Notes: generated by a model from the sequence alone, not told the origin. Positions 21,570-33,315 are shown, counted from the first letter of the stretch. The stretch: 64,000 nucleotides of DNA from Notamacropus eugenii (GCF_028372415.1 NC_092875.1:433435877-433499876); one strand, 5' to 3'. Numbers and translations are program-made.

Positions 21570-21960
21570 ACCAGGAAAGGTTCTCATGTGCAGATGAGAC
21601 ACCATGTTGGAAAAGAACTTTTAAGGAAGCATTTTACATTACTCAATCACGTACTTTTTCAAAAATTCATAAACAATAAGCATAATAGAGTCTTACAGTC
21701 AATACATCTTTCAGCTGTGGAATGGTAACGCTATAGTCCATTGCTGAATACTGAGTTTGAAGGCCTGCTTGTACCCTACTAACACCCTCTTCAAAGATGG
21801 CCTTGACTTTTCTGTAGATGACTCAAATAAAAATTCTGTGTAGACATGAGCAGAGATAAGAATAAGTTGGTAGTTATAAATGTATGCTTAAAAATTATTT
21901 TAAGTTTGGAATTCTTCCCATGCCTTTGATATTTCCCACTTCTTCAGATATGTTGCACAT
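21570..21960 (-). pseudogene. RTE-clade LINE reverse transcriptase remnant
   Basis: Shares an anchor with the RTE copy at 1440-2310: GAGACACCATGTTGGAAAAG here against GAGACACCGTGTTGGAAGAA there, followed by a degenerate CATTTTACATTACTCAATCA. On the minus strand broken frames resemble the QAGF.....TD/MDHI region preceding the FIDYEKAFD block (for example AIFEEGVSRVQAGLQTQYSA). Heavily mutated. Confidence 0.55.
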
Positions 21961-21994
21961 TGATCGATCAGTGCAATTGTGTCTCCTTCAGTAT

Positions 21995-22100
21995 ATGTAT
22001 ATTATGTATACATATACATGCATGTATACACACATTTTGTATATATATATATACATATAAATAATACGCACATTTTGTTTGTGTGTGTATGTATAATCTC
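21995..22100. repeat. TA/TG/CATG-rich microsatellite
   Basis: Alternating TATGTATA, CATATACATG, TATATATATA and TGTGTGTATG units. Confidence 0.85.
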
Positions 22101-22754
22101 CAATCTGACTTTTTCCCCTTTTTAGTTCCCTTTACTACTTCCTTTTCTACTTCTATAAACACAATTGGTGCTGTGATATTAGGGTCTAAATGTATTGGTT
22201 CTAATGTCCTTGAGGGTGTAAACAGTTTTTAATAGTAGTCTTTACCCAAAGTCCTATGCCAGTGCTTGATTATAGTGTGGAAGTGATCTTATGTTCTCAA
22301 GACCTATACCCTGGAAGCTTCTCCCATGCTAGAAAGGCTTGAGGTTGGCCTCAGCGAGAGGTTGAATCTGCTTTCCAAGGACCAGCCCAGCTAAGTATAG
22401 AGAATCTCGTCAATCATAGCTGGCCATTTTGTAATGGACATCTCAGCCATGGCAACACATAGAACACAAAAAGAATGGCTCTGTGTCCTGTGTAACCCTC
22501 TTGTGCTTCTGTAATGACAACAGCCGAGAGACAGAAGGTGAGGCAGAGAGTACAAATTTCACTGCTGGTACAAAAATGGAGATCTTTCTCCAATGACCAA
22601 TGAGTGAATATATTGCTGGAAGAGGCAAATAATAAATAATAGTCATGGCATTCTTTCTCTAAATGAAACCAGAAGAAGGAAAATGCAGCTAAAAAGAAGG
22701 ATGTCTCACAAGTACTCATTAGAGAGGCAAAGAAGGGCAGAGGTGGTTTTATCA
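22101..22754. other. Unassigned intergenic sequence
   Basis: A 142-codon minus frame spans 22414-22842, but its first codons are antisense SINE and no domain is seen. No other feature. Confidence 0.5.
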
Positions 22755-22840
22755 TAAAGCAGTTGGATAGCTCAGCAGATAAAATGCTTGCCCTGGAATC
22801 AAGAAGACCTGAGTTCAAATCCAGCCTCAGATCCAAAAAC
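22755..22840 (+). repeat. Marsupial tRNA-derived SINE, 5' part
   Basis: AGCAGTTGGATAGCTCAGCAG, ATAAAATGCTTGCCCTGG, GAGTTCAAATCCAGCCTCAG, then a short A-rich end. Confidence 0.8.
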
Positions 22841-22929
22841 AACAGGAAAATATTTCGTGGGATATCTGGTCATTTAATCTGTCAGTGCTAGTGATAAATA
22901 TTGCATAATAATTATATTATGGAAATATT

Positions 22930-23960
22930 GTACCATATGTGCTAGTATCTGTTGCAGAAGAGGAAGAGGCAGAGAAATTCCATGAAGAGGTTGATTGGAC
23001 CCTCCATATAAAATACCATACATTCTGATATTTGGTAACTTCAATCCAAAGGTGGGGAAAAAATGTGAGATTGGTGAGAAATATCTAGGAAAGCATATTT
23101 CAGGGTAAAGGAGTTGAGAGAAGTCAAAGATTTCCTCGCTGTACTGCTGATTTACGCTTTTACATAATGAACAGTTTTGAGAAAAAGAATTGGTAGGTAC
23201 TAAACATGGTAAGCACCAGAGAGAATCACAAAAAAAAATTTTGAAACAGATTATATTTTAATAGACAGGAAAAGACTTGTTATTGATGGGAGAGTTATTC
23301 CTGAATCAGCTGTCTTGGTACACAGACTTATCAGGACAAAAATGAGATTTCATAAGAATTAAGAAGAAGAATGAGAAAAGGATGGCTGGGTCATTGAAGC
23401 AGCTCAATCCTGAACTATTTAAACAAGGAGTAAGCAGTGAGTAATGGGAAGCAGACATCAGAAATGACAACAACACCGATTACAAGAATTTTATATAGAA
23501 GTTTAACTACTGTAATCTATTGCTAAAGCAAGAAGAACAAAACAGCCTGAAAAATCACCTTAGTCAGCAGACATTGGACTTACTGGCCAGGCAGAGGGAG
23601 ATAGTAACACTGGTTTGAAATATAAACTCATTTTTTAACATCCCACAGAGAAAGATGATGTATGATTATTATCAGTATCATCTCATAAAGCAGAGAGAAA
23701 CCATGGAAGGTAAAGCCAGAGCAAGGGAAGTTTGACAAGAGATTCAACTAAGCAAGGTCATTTTAAGGACACAGGAGTTAAAATGGAAGAGACAACAAAT
23801 AGAAGGAAAATGGGAAAGACCCATAAAGATTACTGTAATCCTCCACACAGACAAAAATAATTTGTGGACTAGATAGTGGTGAGTGGTTCTCTTACAACCA
23901 TTGAGACAATTGTGCAATACGACTCCTATCTTTGAGTGTGAGGAGGAAAGGGGAAGAAGG
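22930..23960 (+). pseudogene. RTE-clade LINE endonuclease-to-RT linker remnant
   Basis: AACTTCAATCCAAAGGTGGGG (23038-23058) matches the endonuclease motif usually read as DFNAKVG. Downstream broken frames give MAGSLKQLNPELFKQGVSSE, NDNNTDYKNFI, LSQQTLDLLARQRE and MEGKARARESLTRDSTKQG, the order seen in the linker between endonuclease and RT in RTE/CR1-like LINEs. Stops and shifts throughout. The clade call is from memory of family patterns. Confidence 0.5.
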
Positions 23961-24539
23961 CAGGGTCCGGAGCAAAGTGTCTCTTGTTTCCTAATGCTTT
24001 ATCTCTTGTTACCGCTTCATTTCTTTAGCTAACTTGCTCTCTTCCAAGCCTATATTCACTTCCCAGCCCATCATGACTCATCTCATTCTCAGCTCCCGTG
24101 CCTTACTCTTGTCTAGTTTGAACCATCTGGCACTGACTACCTCAGAGCCACATCAGCCCCTCACTTCTGCACTTAGCTCACCTTCAAGTAATTTTTTCTT
24201 TCTTCATCTCTCCCCACCAACCCATCATGATAGACACACAATTTATTCTTTGTGTTGCATCTTTAGAGCTTCATTCCCAGTAATTTTTACCAGCTGCTGG
24301 GTTGCATTTAGAAAGTGATTGGGGACAGGCTGAATAAGATAAATACCATAGACAATGAAGTTGCATTATGTTTTAGCAAGGGCTGTCTCCCTTCTTTTTC
24401 ACTATTGTCTGTTTGTTACTTGCCTAGAAAACTTATAAGCTAGAATTTGAATGCTAGATATCAATCTCATTTCACAAATCATTTCCATTTCACTATTTAA
24501 TGGTAGATATGTCACCCAAAGATGCAGTATTTCCCAAAA
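23961..24539. other. Unassigned intergenic sequence
   Basis: Pyrimidine-rich 24000-24300 supports a 94-codon low-complexity frame without a recognisable domain. Confidence 0.45.
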
Positions 24540-24770
24540 GTCAGGAAACAAATAAATTATTACAGTTTAAAAATGAATCTATTTATTGATCCCTTTCTTT
24601 TACGCTATTAATGCTAATTGTTTTTCATGGTGCATGCATTTGGGATTCATCAAAATGAATTCTTAACGAATTTCCAAATGCAAAAATTTTTATCAGGATA
24701 ACAGATCCAAATCATCCAGCCATCTCTCGAGTGGCTGCTCCAAAGGACCATGACAGCCTGCAGATGCTCA
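24540..24770. promoter_or_regulatory. Candidate conserved non-coding element
   Basis: Repeat-free, with clustered AT-rich factor-like sites: CTATTAATGCTAATTG near 24604, GGTGCATGCATTTGG near 24630, TCTTAACGAATTTCC near 24660, ATCAGGATAACAGATCC near 24692. Inference from texture only. Confidence 0.3.
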
Positions 24771-25464
24771 GGAGGTGTCAGCAGGGGACTTGGTAGCTTA
24801 TGAGCAAGGCATAGAGTCCAATGACCTAGCACATAGTGCTGGGGTGCCTGCCCTCACAGGTAATTGTATCCCACAAGACCTGGTAATGCCAGTAAGTAGC
24901 ACATATACGAGCAGACATAGCAGTAGAGGGTTGCTGCTTGCAATACAAACTATTCCTTGCCTTCATTTTGCTGCTGAGACAGAGTATGGATTGAGGGAGT
25001 CCAGTTTGGAAGAGACAGAGGTAGTGTATTGAGATATAGAAACAGTTAAAAGAATTGGTCTCCCTAATCCTTATGTGAAAGTTTTCCTTGTGTTTGCCAA
25101 TCTAGAGGATTCATCAACTCAGATTCCAAAGAAGTAATTGATTGTGTCCCCAAGGAGAGTGGCAGTTACTTCCCCATGGCCAGTGGGCACCATCCAGTCC
25201 AGAATGGTTCTGGGAACTCAATGGCTGTCTATACAGAAATCTACACAGAGACAAGACTGCCAAGACAAATGTATCTTTGATGTAAGGGTACTCATAGACT
25301 CAGCTGTCTGGCACTCTTGTGAATATTCCCTGGTATTCTCACCCAATGAGTCATGAAGGTATGGGTTACCCTAAGTGGTGCTACTGATACCAGTAGGAGT
25401 TTTCACATTGAGCCTACATAAAGACTATATAAGTTCTGTGAGATCAGGAACCATTTCTTATTCA
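24771..25464. other. Unassigned intergenic sequence
   Basis: Short frames on the plus strand (24775-25032, 25138-25356) lack recognisable domains. Confidence 0.45.
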
Positions 25465-25650
25465 ACGAATTCAATTCAATAGACATGTATTAAGCACCTA
25501 CTGTGTGCAAAGCATTGTTCAGGATACTAGTAGAAGCTCCACATTTAAATATGACATCATTCTTGCTCTCAAGGAGCTTATAGTCTAGTAGAGGTGGGGA
25601 CGGGGAGAGACTACATCACAGATAACTGTAACACACAACATTATTTTGTG
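25465..25650 (-). repeat. L2-type LINE 3' end, antisense
   Basis: ATTCAATAGACATGTATTAAGC, CACCTACTGTGTGCAAAGC and CTTGCTCTCAAGGAGCTTATAG. Confidence 0.65.
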
Positions 25651-25829
25651 CGTACTCTTTTATATTCCCCACAAAACTATAGTGTTACGCATAAAGAAAA
25701 TGCTTAATTTTCAATAATTTTTTTTAAAAAGAGAAACTAAATTAAATTTACATAATAATACAAATTGTATGGTAAAGTTCTACAGGAAAATAGTTAATGA
25801 ATTTGAGTGGAGTAGGATAAATATAGAAA

Positions 25830-26135
25830 GGGCTCTGGATTTAAAAATTGAGGACTTGGATTCTGATCCCAGGTCTACCATTTAATGCATCTGTGACCTT
25901 AGGCAAGCCACTTAACCTCTATAAGTGCTAGTTTCCTCAACTAAAAAATGAGTGAGTTGGACTAGATCAGAGGTGCTAACCTTGGAGTCTTGAGGCTTCT
26001 AGCCTCCACCAAAATTCCTGAGTGTAGTAATCAGGGGGAAACACAACACAACATAGTTTTTGGTTTTTTAAGTCATATGCTTTCATAGAGATGTTTCTGT
26101 TGAACTAAATGACCTCTTAGACCCCTCCTAGATTT
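25830..26135 (+). repeat. MIR-type SINE interrupted by an insertion
   Basis: 5' part: GGCTCTGGATTTAAAAATTGAGG, CTGTGACCTTAGGCAAGCC, AGTTGGACTAGAT (to about 25966). The tail resumes at about 26098 with GTTGAACTAAATGACCTC and TGTACCTATGATCC. The roughly 130 bp between starts CAGAGGTGCTAACC, a hAT-like end, but the right terminus is not a clear inverted repeat. Confidence 0.6.
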
Positions 26136-26689
26136 GTACCTATGATCCTAAATCAGGGAAAGCAACTTGGAGGAAATGAATCTTAATCATGGATGTAAAG
26201 GAAGTGATGAGTATAGATGAGCAGAGTTCAAGGAGGAAGGCATCCCAATCAGACAGAACGAAGAATTCAGATGATAAGAACTGGTAACAAATGAGGCACA
26301 TAAGGACTAGTCTGATTTGAGCAGAGGGCCTCAATAGGTTATTAATAAAAGATGGAGCTACTTCCAGTAGTTCAAAGCTATGCCTTAAATTAGACTGTGA
26401 TGTTCAAGAAGTTTACAGATCATGATGGGGGTGAGGGTATGTTGGGGAGGGTGAATAATTCATACCTATATGATACTTTTAAAGAAAGTGTTTTCTTCAC
26501 AAAATCCTTATTAAGTAAGTCTCTTTATTATACCTATTTTAAATATGAGGGGAAAAGAATTGGCTGAGGCGATCCAACAAATCAAAGGCAGAGCCAGGGC
26601 TAGATCCTAGATCTTTCCACTGTACTCCACGGTCTCCATTCTTTTTTTTTATTTTTAATTTTTTTTTACAGATTCACTCATTCTTTTTT
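26136..26689. other. Intergenic sequence with decayed MIR-like tail and T-rich tract
   Basis: 26485-26625 resembles a decayed antisense MIR (AATCCTTATTAAGTAAG, GGCAGAGCCAGGGCTAGATCC). 26641-26668 is T-rich and may be the A-tail of the following antisense L1. Confidence 0.45.
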
Positions 26690-27140
26690 CCCTAAATTTA
26701 TTAATTTATTTGTTTTCAGTTTTCAACATTCACTTCCATAAACTTAAATTTTTCTCCCCCCTCCCTACCCTCTTCCCTCTCCAAGACAGCATGCAATCTT
26801 ATATGGGCTTTACACATACATTTCTACGAAATATATTTTCACATTACTCACTTGCACTGAAGAATTATAGTTAATGGGAGAAACCATGAGAAAAACAGAA
26901 CAAAACAAAACATAACAAAAGAAAATAGTCTGCTTCATTCTACATTCCAACTCCATAGTTCTTTCTTTGGATGTGGATGGCATATTGCATCATGAATCCT
27001 TTGGAACTGTTTTAGGTCCTTGTATTGCTGTGAAGGGCTATGTCTATCAGAAACAGTCCTCACACACTGTGGCTGTTACTGTGTATAATGTTCTCTTGGT
27101 TCTGCTCACTTCACTCAGCATTAATTCATATAAGTCTTTT
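26690..27140 (-). mobile_element. L1 3' fragment (3'UTR plus ORF2 end), truncated
   Basis: Antisense L1 3'UTR text (CAGTTTTCAACATTCACTTCC, AAGACAGCATGCAATC, GTCTGCTTCATTCTACATTCC), then the ORF2 C-terminus to CATATAAGTC at about 27134. The same text begins again immediately at 27141, so this is a second, short 3' copy abutting the longer L1. Confidence 0.85.
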
Positions 27141-30100
27141 TTAAAAATTATTTTATTAGTTTTCAGTTTTCTACAATCACTTCCATGTATCTTAGATTTT
27201 TCCCCTTCCCTCCCTCTCCTTCCCCGAGATTGTATGCAATCTCATATAGGTTCCACACATTATTAAATACATTTATTAAATATTATTAAATCTTATTAAA
27301 TACATTTTCACCTTAGTCATGTTGCATAGAAGAGTTAAAATGAATTGGAGAAACTATAAAACAAAACAAAACATAACACAAGAGAAAATGGTCTGCTTTA
27401 TCCTGTGATCCAATTCCATAGTTCTTTCTCTGGGTGTGGAAGGCATTTTGCCTCAAGAGTCTATTGGAAAATATTTAGGTCCTTGCATTACTGTGAAGGG
27501 TTAGGTCTACCAGAAAAATTCCTCACACACTGTGATTGTTACTGTGTACAAAGTTCTCCTGGTTCTGCTCCTTTCACTTAACATCAGTTCATATAAGTCC
27601 TTCCAGGCCTTTCTGAAGTCTTCCTGTTTGTTATTTCTTATAGCACAATAGTATTCCATTACGTTCATATACCACAACTTGTTCAGCCACTCCCCAATTG
27701 GTGAGTATCCCCTCGATTTCCAGTTCTTGGCCACCACAGAGAGAGTCGCTTTAAATATTTTTGTATATGTGGGACCTTTCCCCATTTTTTATGATCTTTT
27801 TGGGATACAGCTTTAGAAGCAGTATTGCTGAGTCAAAGGGTATGCACATTTTATATAGCCATTTGGGCATAGTTCCAAACTGTTCTCCAAAATGGTTGGA
27901 TCAGCTCACAGCTCCACCAACAATGAATTAGTGTTCCAACTCTCCCACTTCTTCTCCAACATTTATAATTTTCCTGTTTTGTCATGTTAGCCAATCTGAT
28001 AGGTGTGATGTGGTACCTCAGAGTTGTTTTGATTTGCATCTTTCTAATCAATAATGATTTAGAGTGTTTTTTCATAAGACTAGATAGCTTTAATTTCTTC
28101 CTCTGAAAACTGCCTGTTCATGTCCTTTGACCATTTGTCAACTGGGGAATGATTTATATTCTTGTAAATTTGACTCAGTTCTCTATATATTTTAGAAATG
28201 AGGTCTTTATCATAGACACTAGTTGTAAAAATTCTTTCCCAGGTTTCTGCTTCCCTCCTAATCTTGGTTGCATTGACTTTGTGCAAAAACTTTTCAATTT
28301 AATGTAATCAAAATTATTTATTTTTTGTTTCTATCTCTTCTTTGGTCATAAATTCCTCTATTCTCCATAAATTTGACCAATAAACTATTCCTTGCTTCCC
28401 TAATTTGTTTATAGTATCAGCCTTTATACCTAGATCATGCACCCATTTGGACTTTATTCTGGTGTCAGGAGTTGGTCTATGTTCAGTTTCCGACACACTA
28501 TTTTCCAGTTTACCTAGCAGTTTTTGTCAAATAGTGAGTTTTCATCCCAGAAGCTGGAGTCCTCAGATTTATCAAACAGTAGACTGCTATAATCATTGAC
28601 TACTATATCTTGTGTACCCAATCTATTCCGCTGATCTACCCCTCTATTTCTTAGCCAGTACCAAGTGGTTTTTATGATTGATGCTTTATAATACAATTTA
28701 AGATCTGGTATGGCTAGCCCACCTTCCCTAGCATTTCTTTTCATTAATTCCCTTGATATTCTGGACCTTTTGTTCTTCCAGATGAATTTTGATATTTTTT
28801 TCTAGCTCTATAAAATAATTTTTTGATAGTTTGATTGGTATGGCACTGAGTAAGTCAAATTAATTTAGGTAGAATTGTCATTTTTATTATATTAGCTCAT
28901 ACCACCCATAAGCAACTGATGTTTTTATTTATATCTGACTTTATTTGTGCAAAAGGTGTTTTATAATTGTGTTCATATAGTCCCTGGGTTTGTTTTGACA
29001 GGTAGATTCTCAAATATTTTATAGTGTCTACAGTAACTTTAAATGGGATTTCTCTTTCTATCTCTTGCTGTTGGGCTTTGTTATTAATATATAGAAATGT
29101 AGATGATTTATATGGGTTTATTTTATGTCCTGCAACTTTGCTAAAGTGGTTTATTATTTCAAGGAGCTATTTACTTGATTCTCCAGGATTTTCTAAGTAT
29201 ATCGTCATATCATCTGAAAAGAGTGGTAACTTAGTTTCTTCTCTGTGTATTCTAATTCTTTCAATTTCTTTTTCTCCTCTTATTGCTAAAGCTAATACTT
29301 CTGGTACTGTATTGAATAAGAGTGGTGATAATGGACATCCTTATTTCACCCCCAATCTTATTGGAAATGCATCCAACTTATTCTCATTACTTACAATGCT
29401 TGCTAATGGTTTTAGGTAGATGCTACTTATAATTTTAAGGAAGGCTCCATTTATTCCTTTGCTCATCAGTGTTTTCATTAGGGATGGGTGTTGCATTTTG
29501 TCACAAACTTTTCATGTGAGTTTTGTTGCTGATATGATCAATTATACTGATAGTTTTCCTAATATGGGAACCAGCCCTGCATTTCTGCTATAAATCCTAC
29601 CTGATCAAAGTGTATTATTCCCATGATTAGTTGCTGTAATCTTTTTGCTAATATCTTATTTAAAATTTTTGCATCTATACCCTTTGACCCAGCAATATTG
29701 CTACTAGGACTGTATCCCCAAGAGATCATAAAAATGGGAAAGGGTCCCACATGTACAAAAATATTTATAGCAGCACTTTTTGTAGTTGCCAAAAACTGGA
29801 AGTCAAGGGGATGTCCATCAATTGGGGAATGGCTGAATAAATTATGGTATATGAATGTAATGGAGTACTATTGTGCCATAAGAAATGATGAACAAGAAGA
29901 CTTCAGAGAGGCCTGGAAGGACTTATATGACCTGATACTGAGTGAAAGGAGCAGAACCAGGAGAACTTTGTGCACAGCAACGACCACAGTGTGTGAGAGT
30001 TTTTTCTGGTAGACTTGGAATTTTGTAATAACGCAAGAACTTCTTAAAAAATAATAATAATAAAATCCCAATGGTGGTTCTCTAAGGCAAAATGCCTTCC

Positions 30101-32493
30101 ACACTCAGAGAAAGAAATATGGAAGTCATTTGCAGAATGTAGCAGATCATGTTTGTGTATGTGTATGTTTTTGTGTATCATGTTTTGATTTGTTATATGA
30201 TTTCTTCCATTTATTTTAGTCCGACTACATAGCATGACTATAGTGAAAATGTACTCAATAGGAAAGTATATGTAGAACCTATACAGAACTGTATGCAGTC
30301 GTGGGGAGGGAGGGGGGTAGTGGGGGATAGGTGTGGGGGGGATAAAATCTCAATTGTATGGCAGTGATTGTTAAACATTAAAAAATAATTTTAAAAAAAA
30401 ATTTTTGCATCTATATTCATTAGGGAAATTGGTATATAATTTTCTTTTTCTGTTTTAGCTCTTTCCATTTTAGGTATCAGCACCATACTGATATCATAAA
30501 AAAAAATTGATAGGACTCCTTCTTTGCTAATTTTCCCAAATAGGCTATATACAATTAGCTGTTCTTTACATGTTTGATAGAATTCCCTTGTAAATCTATC
30601 TGGCCCTGGCGATTTTTTTCTTAGGGAGTTCATTGATGGTTTGTTCAATTTCTTTTTCTGAGATGGGGTTATTTAACTGTTTTCTTTCCTCTTCTGTTAA
30701 TCTGGGCAAATTTACATTATTATAAATATCCATCTATTTCACTAAGATTGTCAAATTTATGGACATACAACTGGGCAAAATGATTCCTAATTATTGTTTC
30801 AATTTCCTCTTTATTGGAGGTTAATTCACCCTTTTCATTTTTGATACTGATAATTTGGTTTTCTTCTCTCTCATTTTTTTAATCAAATTGACCAGGTTTA
30901 TCTATTTTATTGGTTTTTTTCATAAAACCAACTCTTAGTTTTATTTATTAGTTCAATAGTTTTCTTAATTTTAATTTTATTAATCTCTGCTTTGGCTTTG
31001 TATTTTCAAATTAGAAAATTTGGTATTTAATTGGGGATTTTCAATTTGTTCTTTTTCTAGCTTTTTCAGTTGCATGCCCAATTCATTGATCTCCTCTTTC
31101 TCTATTTTATTAATGTAAGCATTCAGAGATATAGAACTTCCCTTAAGAACTGCTTTCTCTGCATCCCATAAGTTTTGGTAGGTTGTTTCCTTATTGTCAT
31201 TCTGTTGAATGGAGTTATTTATTGTTTCTATGATTTGTTGTTTGACCCACTCATTCTTTAGGATTAGATTATTTAGTTTCCAATTAATTTTTGGTGTATC
31301 TTTCCATGGCCGTTTATTACATATAATTTTTATTTCATCATGATCTGAAAAGGATGCATTGACTTTCTGCCTTTCTGCACTGGATTGTGAGGTTTTTATG
31401 CCCTAGTACATGGTCAATTTTTGTGTATGTGCCATGTAACACTTAGAAAAAGGTGCTTTCCTTTACCCACATTCCGTTTTCTCCAGAGCTTTATCATATC
31501 TACTTTTTCCAGAATTCTAGTCACCTCCTTAATTTCTTTTTTGCAGCACCTGGTGCTGAGCTGGCTGGTGTGTGCCAAGGCCAAGACCAGGTGAAAACTA
31601 TCTAAGTTTCCCCAGGGTTTCAATGAAGTTTTCAGATCAAGGTGTGAGAGAGGGGTAGTCCGGCCATCGGAGGCCTCTTCCTACCCTAGGGCTGAGTAAG
31701 ACCACAGGCAGACTCAGCAGCTGATTAACCCCATCTGTGCTTGTGTCTGCCCAATTCCCCTGGCTGTACTAAGGCATGTCTGAGGTCCTAGTGTTAATGC
31801 TTGCTGGTTGCACACCCCTGGGGCTCAGGATCTCCTGCTAGTCTGCTTAGGTGGGGCTTTCTGGGACTCCTTCAGTCCTGCACTGGTCCACTTCAGCCAC
31901 ACCAAGAGGGACCCTTCCTGTCCATCTCCCTAGCATCCAGAGCTAAAAGACTGCTATACCCCTTTGGCTGGCCCCACTATTCCAGGATTTTTCCTGGGGC
32001 AATATTCTCTGGGTTTTTCAAGGTCAACAAAGGGGGATAAGAACACTTACAGTTTACTCTGCCATTTTGGCTTCCTGAAGTTCAAGTGCCATGACTTTCA
32101 AACATTCAGTCTGTGGGTTGATAACCCCAAGAGCAGCAGCTGTTACTCCTGGGAGCCCTGTGCTTCTCTCTTACCCAGCTCCACCAGACTCCCATCCTGT
32201 GCTGAGAGTTTTGGGAATCGGCAGCTGTGGTGATTCAGCCCACTCAGGGCCATTCCCATTGTGCTATGGCAGAGTCTGTGCAACCTGCACACTGCGCTCC
32301 CCCAGTCTGGTATAACAGATCCTTCTCGTTGACATTCTAGGCTGTCCTGGCCTGGAAATCTGCCATACTCTATATCCTAGTGGATTCTGCTATTCTAAAA
32401 TTTGTTCAGATCCACTTTTTAGAGGACTCTGAAGGAATCTGTGGAACAGCTCAAGGGAGTTCCTGCTTTCACTCAGCCATCTTGGCTCCAACC
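27141..32493 (-). mobile_element. L1 LINE, 5' end to 3' end present but internally deleted
   Basis: Minus strand. The 3'UTR is at 27141-27505. ORF2 fragments read up to about 31560: C-terminus with [20 protein letters not shown] at 27507-27785; TPIRLANMTKQENYKCWRRS zone at 27851-28075; RT box FSDDM at 29206-29220 (FADDM in active copies); [11 protein letters not shown] and [20 protein letters not shown] at 30398-30648; endonuclease KKEIKEVTRILEKVDMIKLW near 31500-31550. From about 31560 to 32493 the text is 5'UTR-like and ends GGAGCCAAGATGGCTGAGTG, a typical L1 start. ORF1 and the endonuclease start are missing. Many stops and shifts. Possible target duplication: TCTCCATTCTTT near 26632 against CCTCCACTCTTT near 32503. 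Confidence 0.85.
29680..30397 (+). mobile_element. Younger L1 3' fragment nested in the older L1, opposite strand
   Basis: Plus-strand 5'-truncated L1: the ORF2 end ([50 protein letters not shown], ending TTTVCESFFW), a 3'UTR with a G-rich run (30301-30341) and an A-rich tail. An 18-bp exact target duplication AAAATTTTTGCATCTATA flanks it at 29662-29679 and 30398-30415. The older L1's ORF2 resumes in the same reading (NIDAKI on one side, [15 protein letters not shown] on the other). Confidence 0.92.
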
Positions 32494-32689
32494 CCCAACT
32501 GCCTCCACTCTTTAGCATGACAATCAACATCCCCACCTCCTAGCTAAAATACTTCATCAAGTGTTGATGGTCTTCCAACACTGTCCACTTCTCCTTGTGT
32601 TGTCTCAGCCCCAGGAGCTACCTTGCTAGAGCAACTGTCCCTTCATTTCTCACCAGGCTGAAAACTGGCTTCTCCATCATGCCCTGAGA
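32494..32689. other. Unassigned intergenic sequence
   Basis: Short segment after the L1 5' end; possible upstream L2 remnant. Nothing firm. Confidence 0.4.
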
Positions 32690-32875
32690 AAGAACACCTT
32701 CCTTCCTTCCTTTCCCCTCCCCTCTTTTCAGCTCCCTTTTATATGTTACTCTCCTCCATGAGAATGTAAATTCTTTGAGGACAGGAACTATCTTTCTTTT
32801 TACTTCTTTCTTAGTGCTTTGCTCTGTGTTTGCATCGTAGGAAGCACTCAATAAATGCTTGTTAACTGACTACCT
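32690..32875 (+). repeat. L2-type LINE 3' end
   Basis: CATGAGAATGTAAATTCTTTGAGG, ACAGGAACTATCTTTC, then GGAAGCACTCAATAAATGC and TTGTTAACTGAC: the standard L2 3' terminus in sense orientation. Confidence 0.7.
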
Positions 32876-33315
32876 GAGTGCCACAAGCACATGGCTGCAC
32901 TGCTAGGTCAGCTGAATTGGTGGATTCTGGCAGGCTCTTAGGCCCTCTCTTTTATTCCATATGTCTGTCCTCTTCATACAGTTGTTCTCTAATCATGTCA
33001 AATGTTGAAACATACTGGTGAGTGGTAAGGAGCCAGTCGATAAGCAAGTGCTGCCATCCCTGCATTAGAATCTGCAGACCTAATGCAAAGAGGAGCTGGC
33101 CACAAAGCACCTCCAGGAGTTTACAGTCTAGTATGGGGAAAACTCAGACTCCATTCTATCAATATTTACCAGTTTACAGTAAGTCCTTCCCCATTGCCCT
33201 CTTTGTCATTGCATTGATTAGACCATCTGCTGGGACCAGAAGGCCCAAAAGGAAGAAATGACTGAAGTAGATAGGGGATCTGCTCTGCCTTCTCTCTACT
33301 ACCTTTTTTGTAAAA

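Noticed and set aside
22414..22842. 142-codon minus-strand frame, the longest in the window
   Set aside because: Its N-terminal part is antisense SINE and the remainder has no recognisable domain or gene structure.
31801..32315. Plus-strand frames of 74-89 codons
   Set aside because: They lie antisense to the L1 5'UTR-like region and have no independent support.
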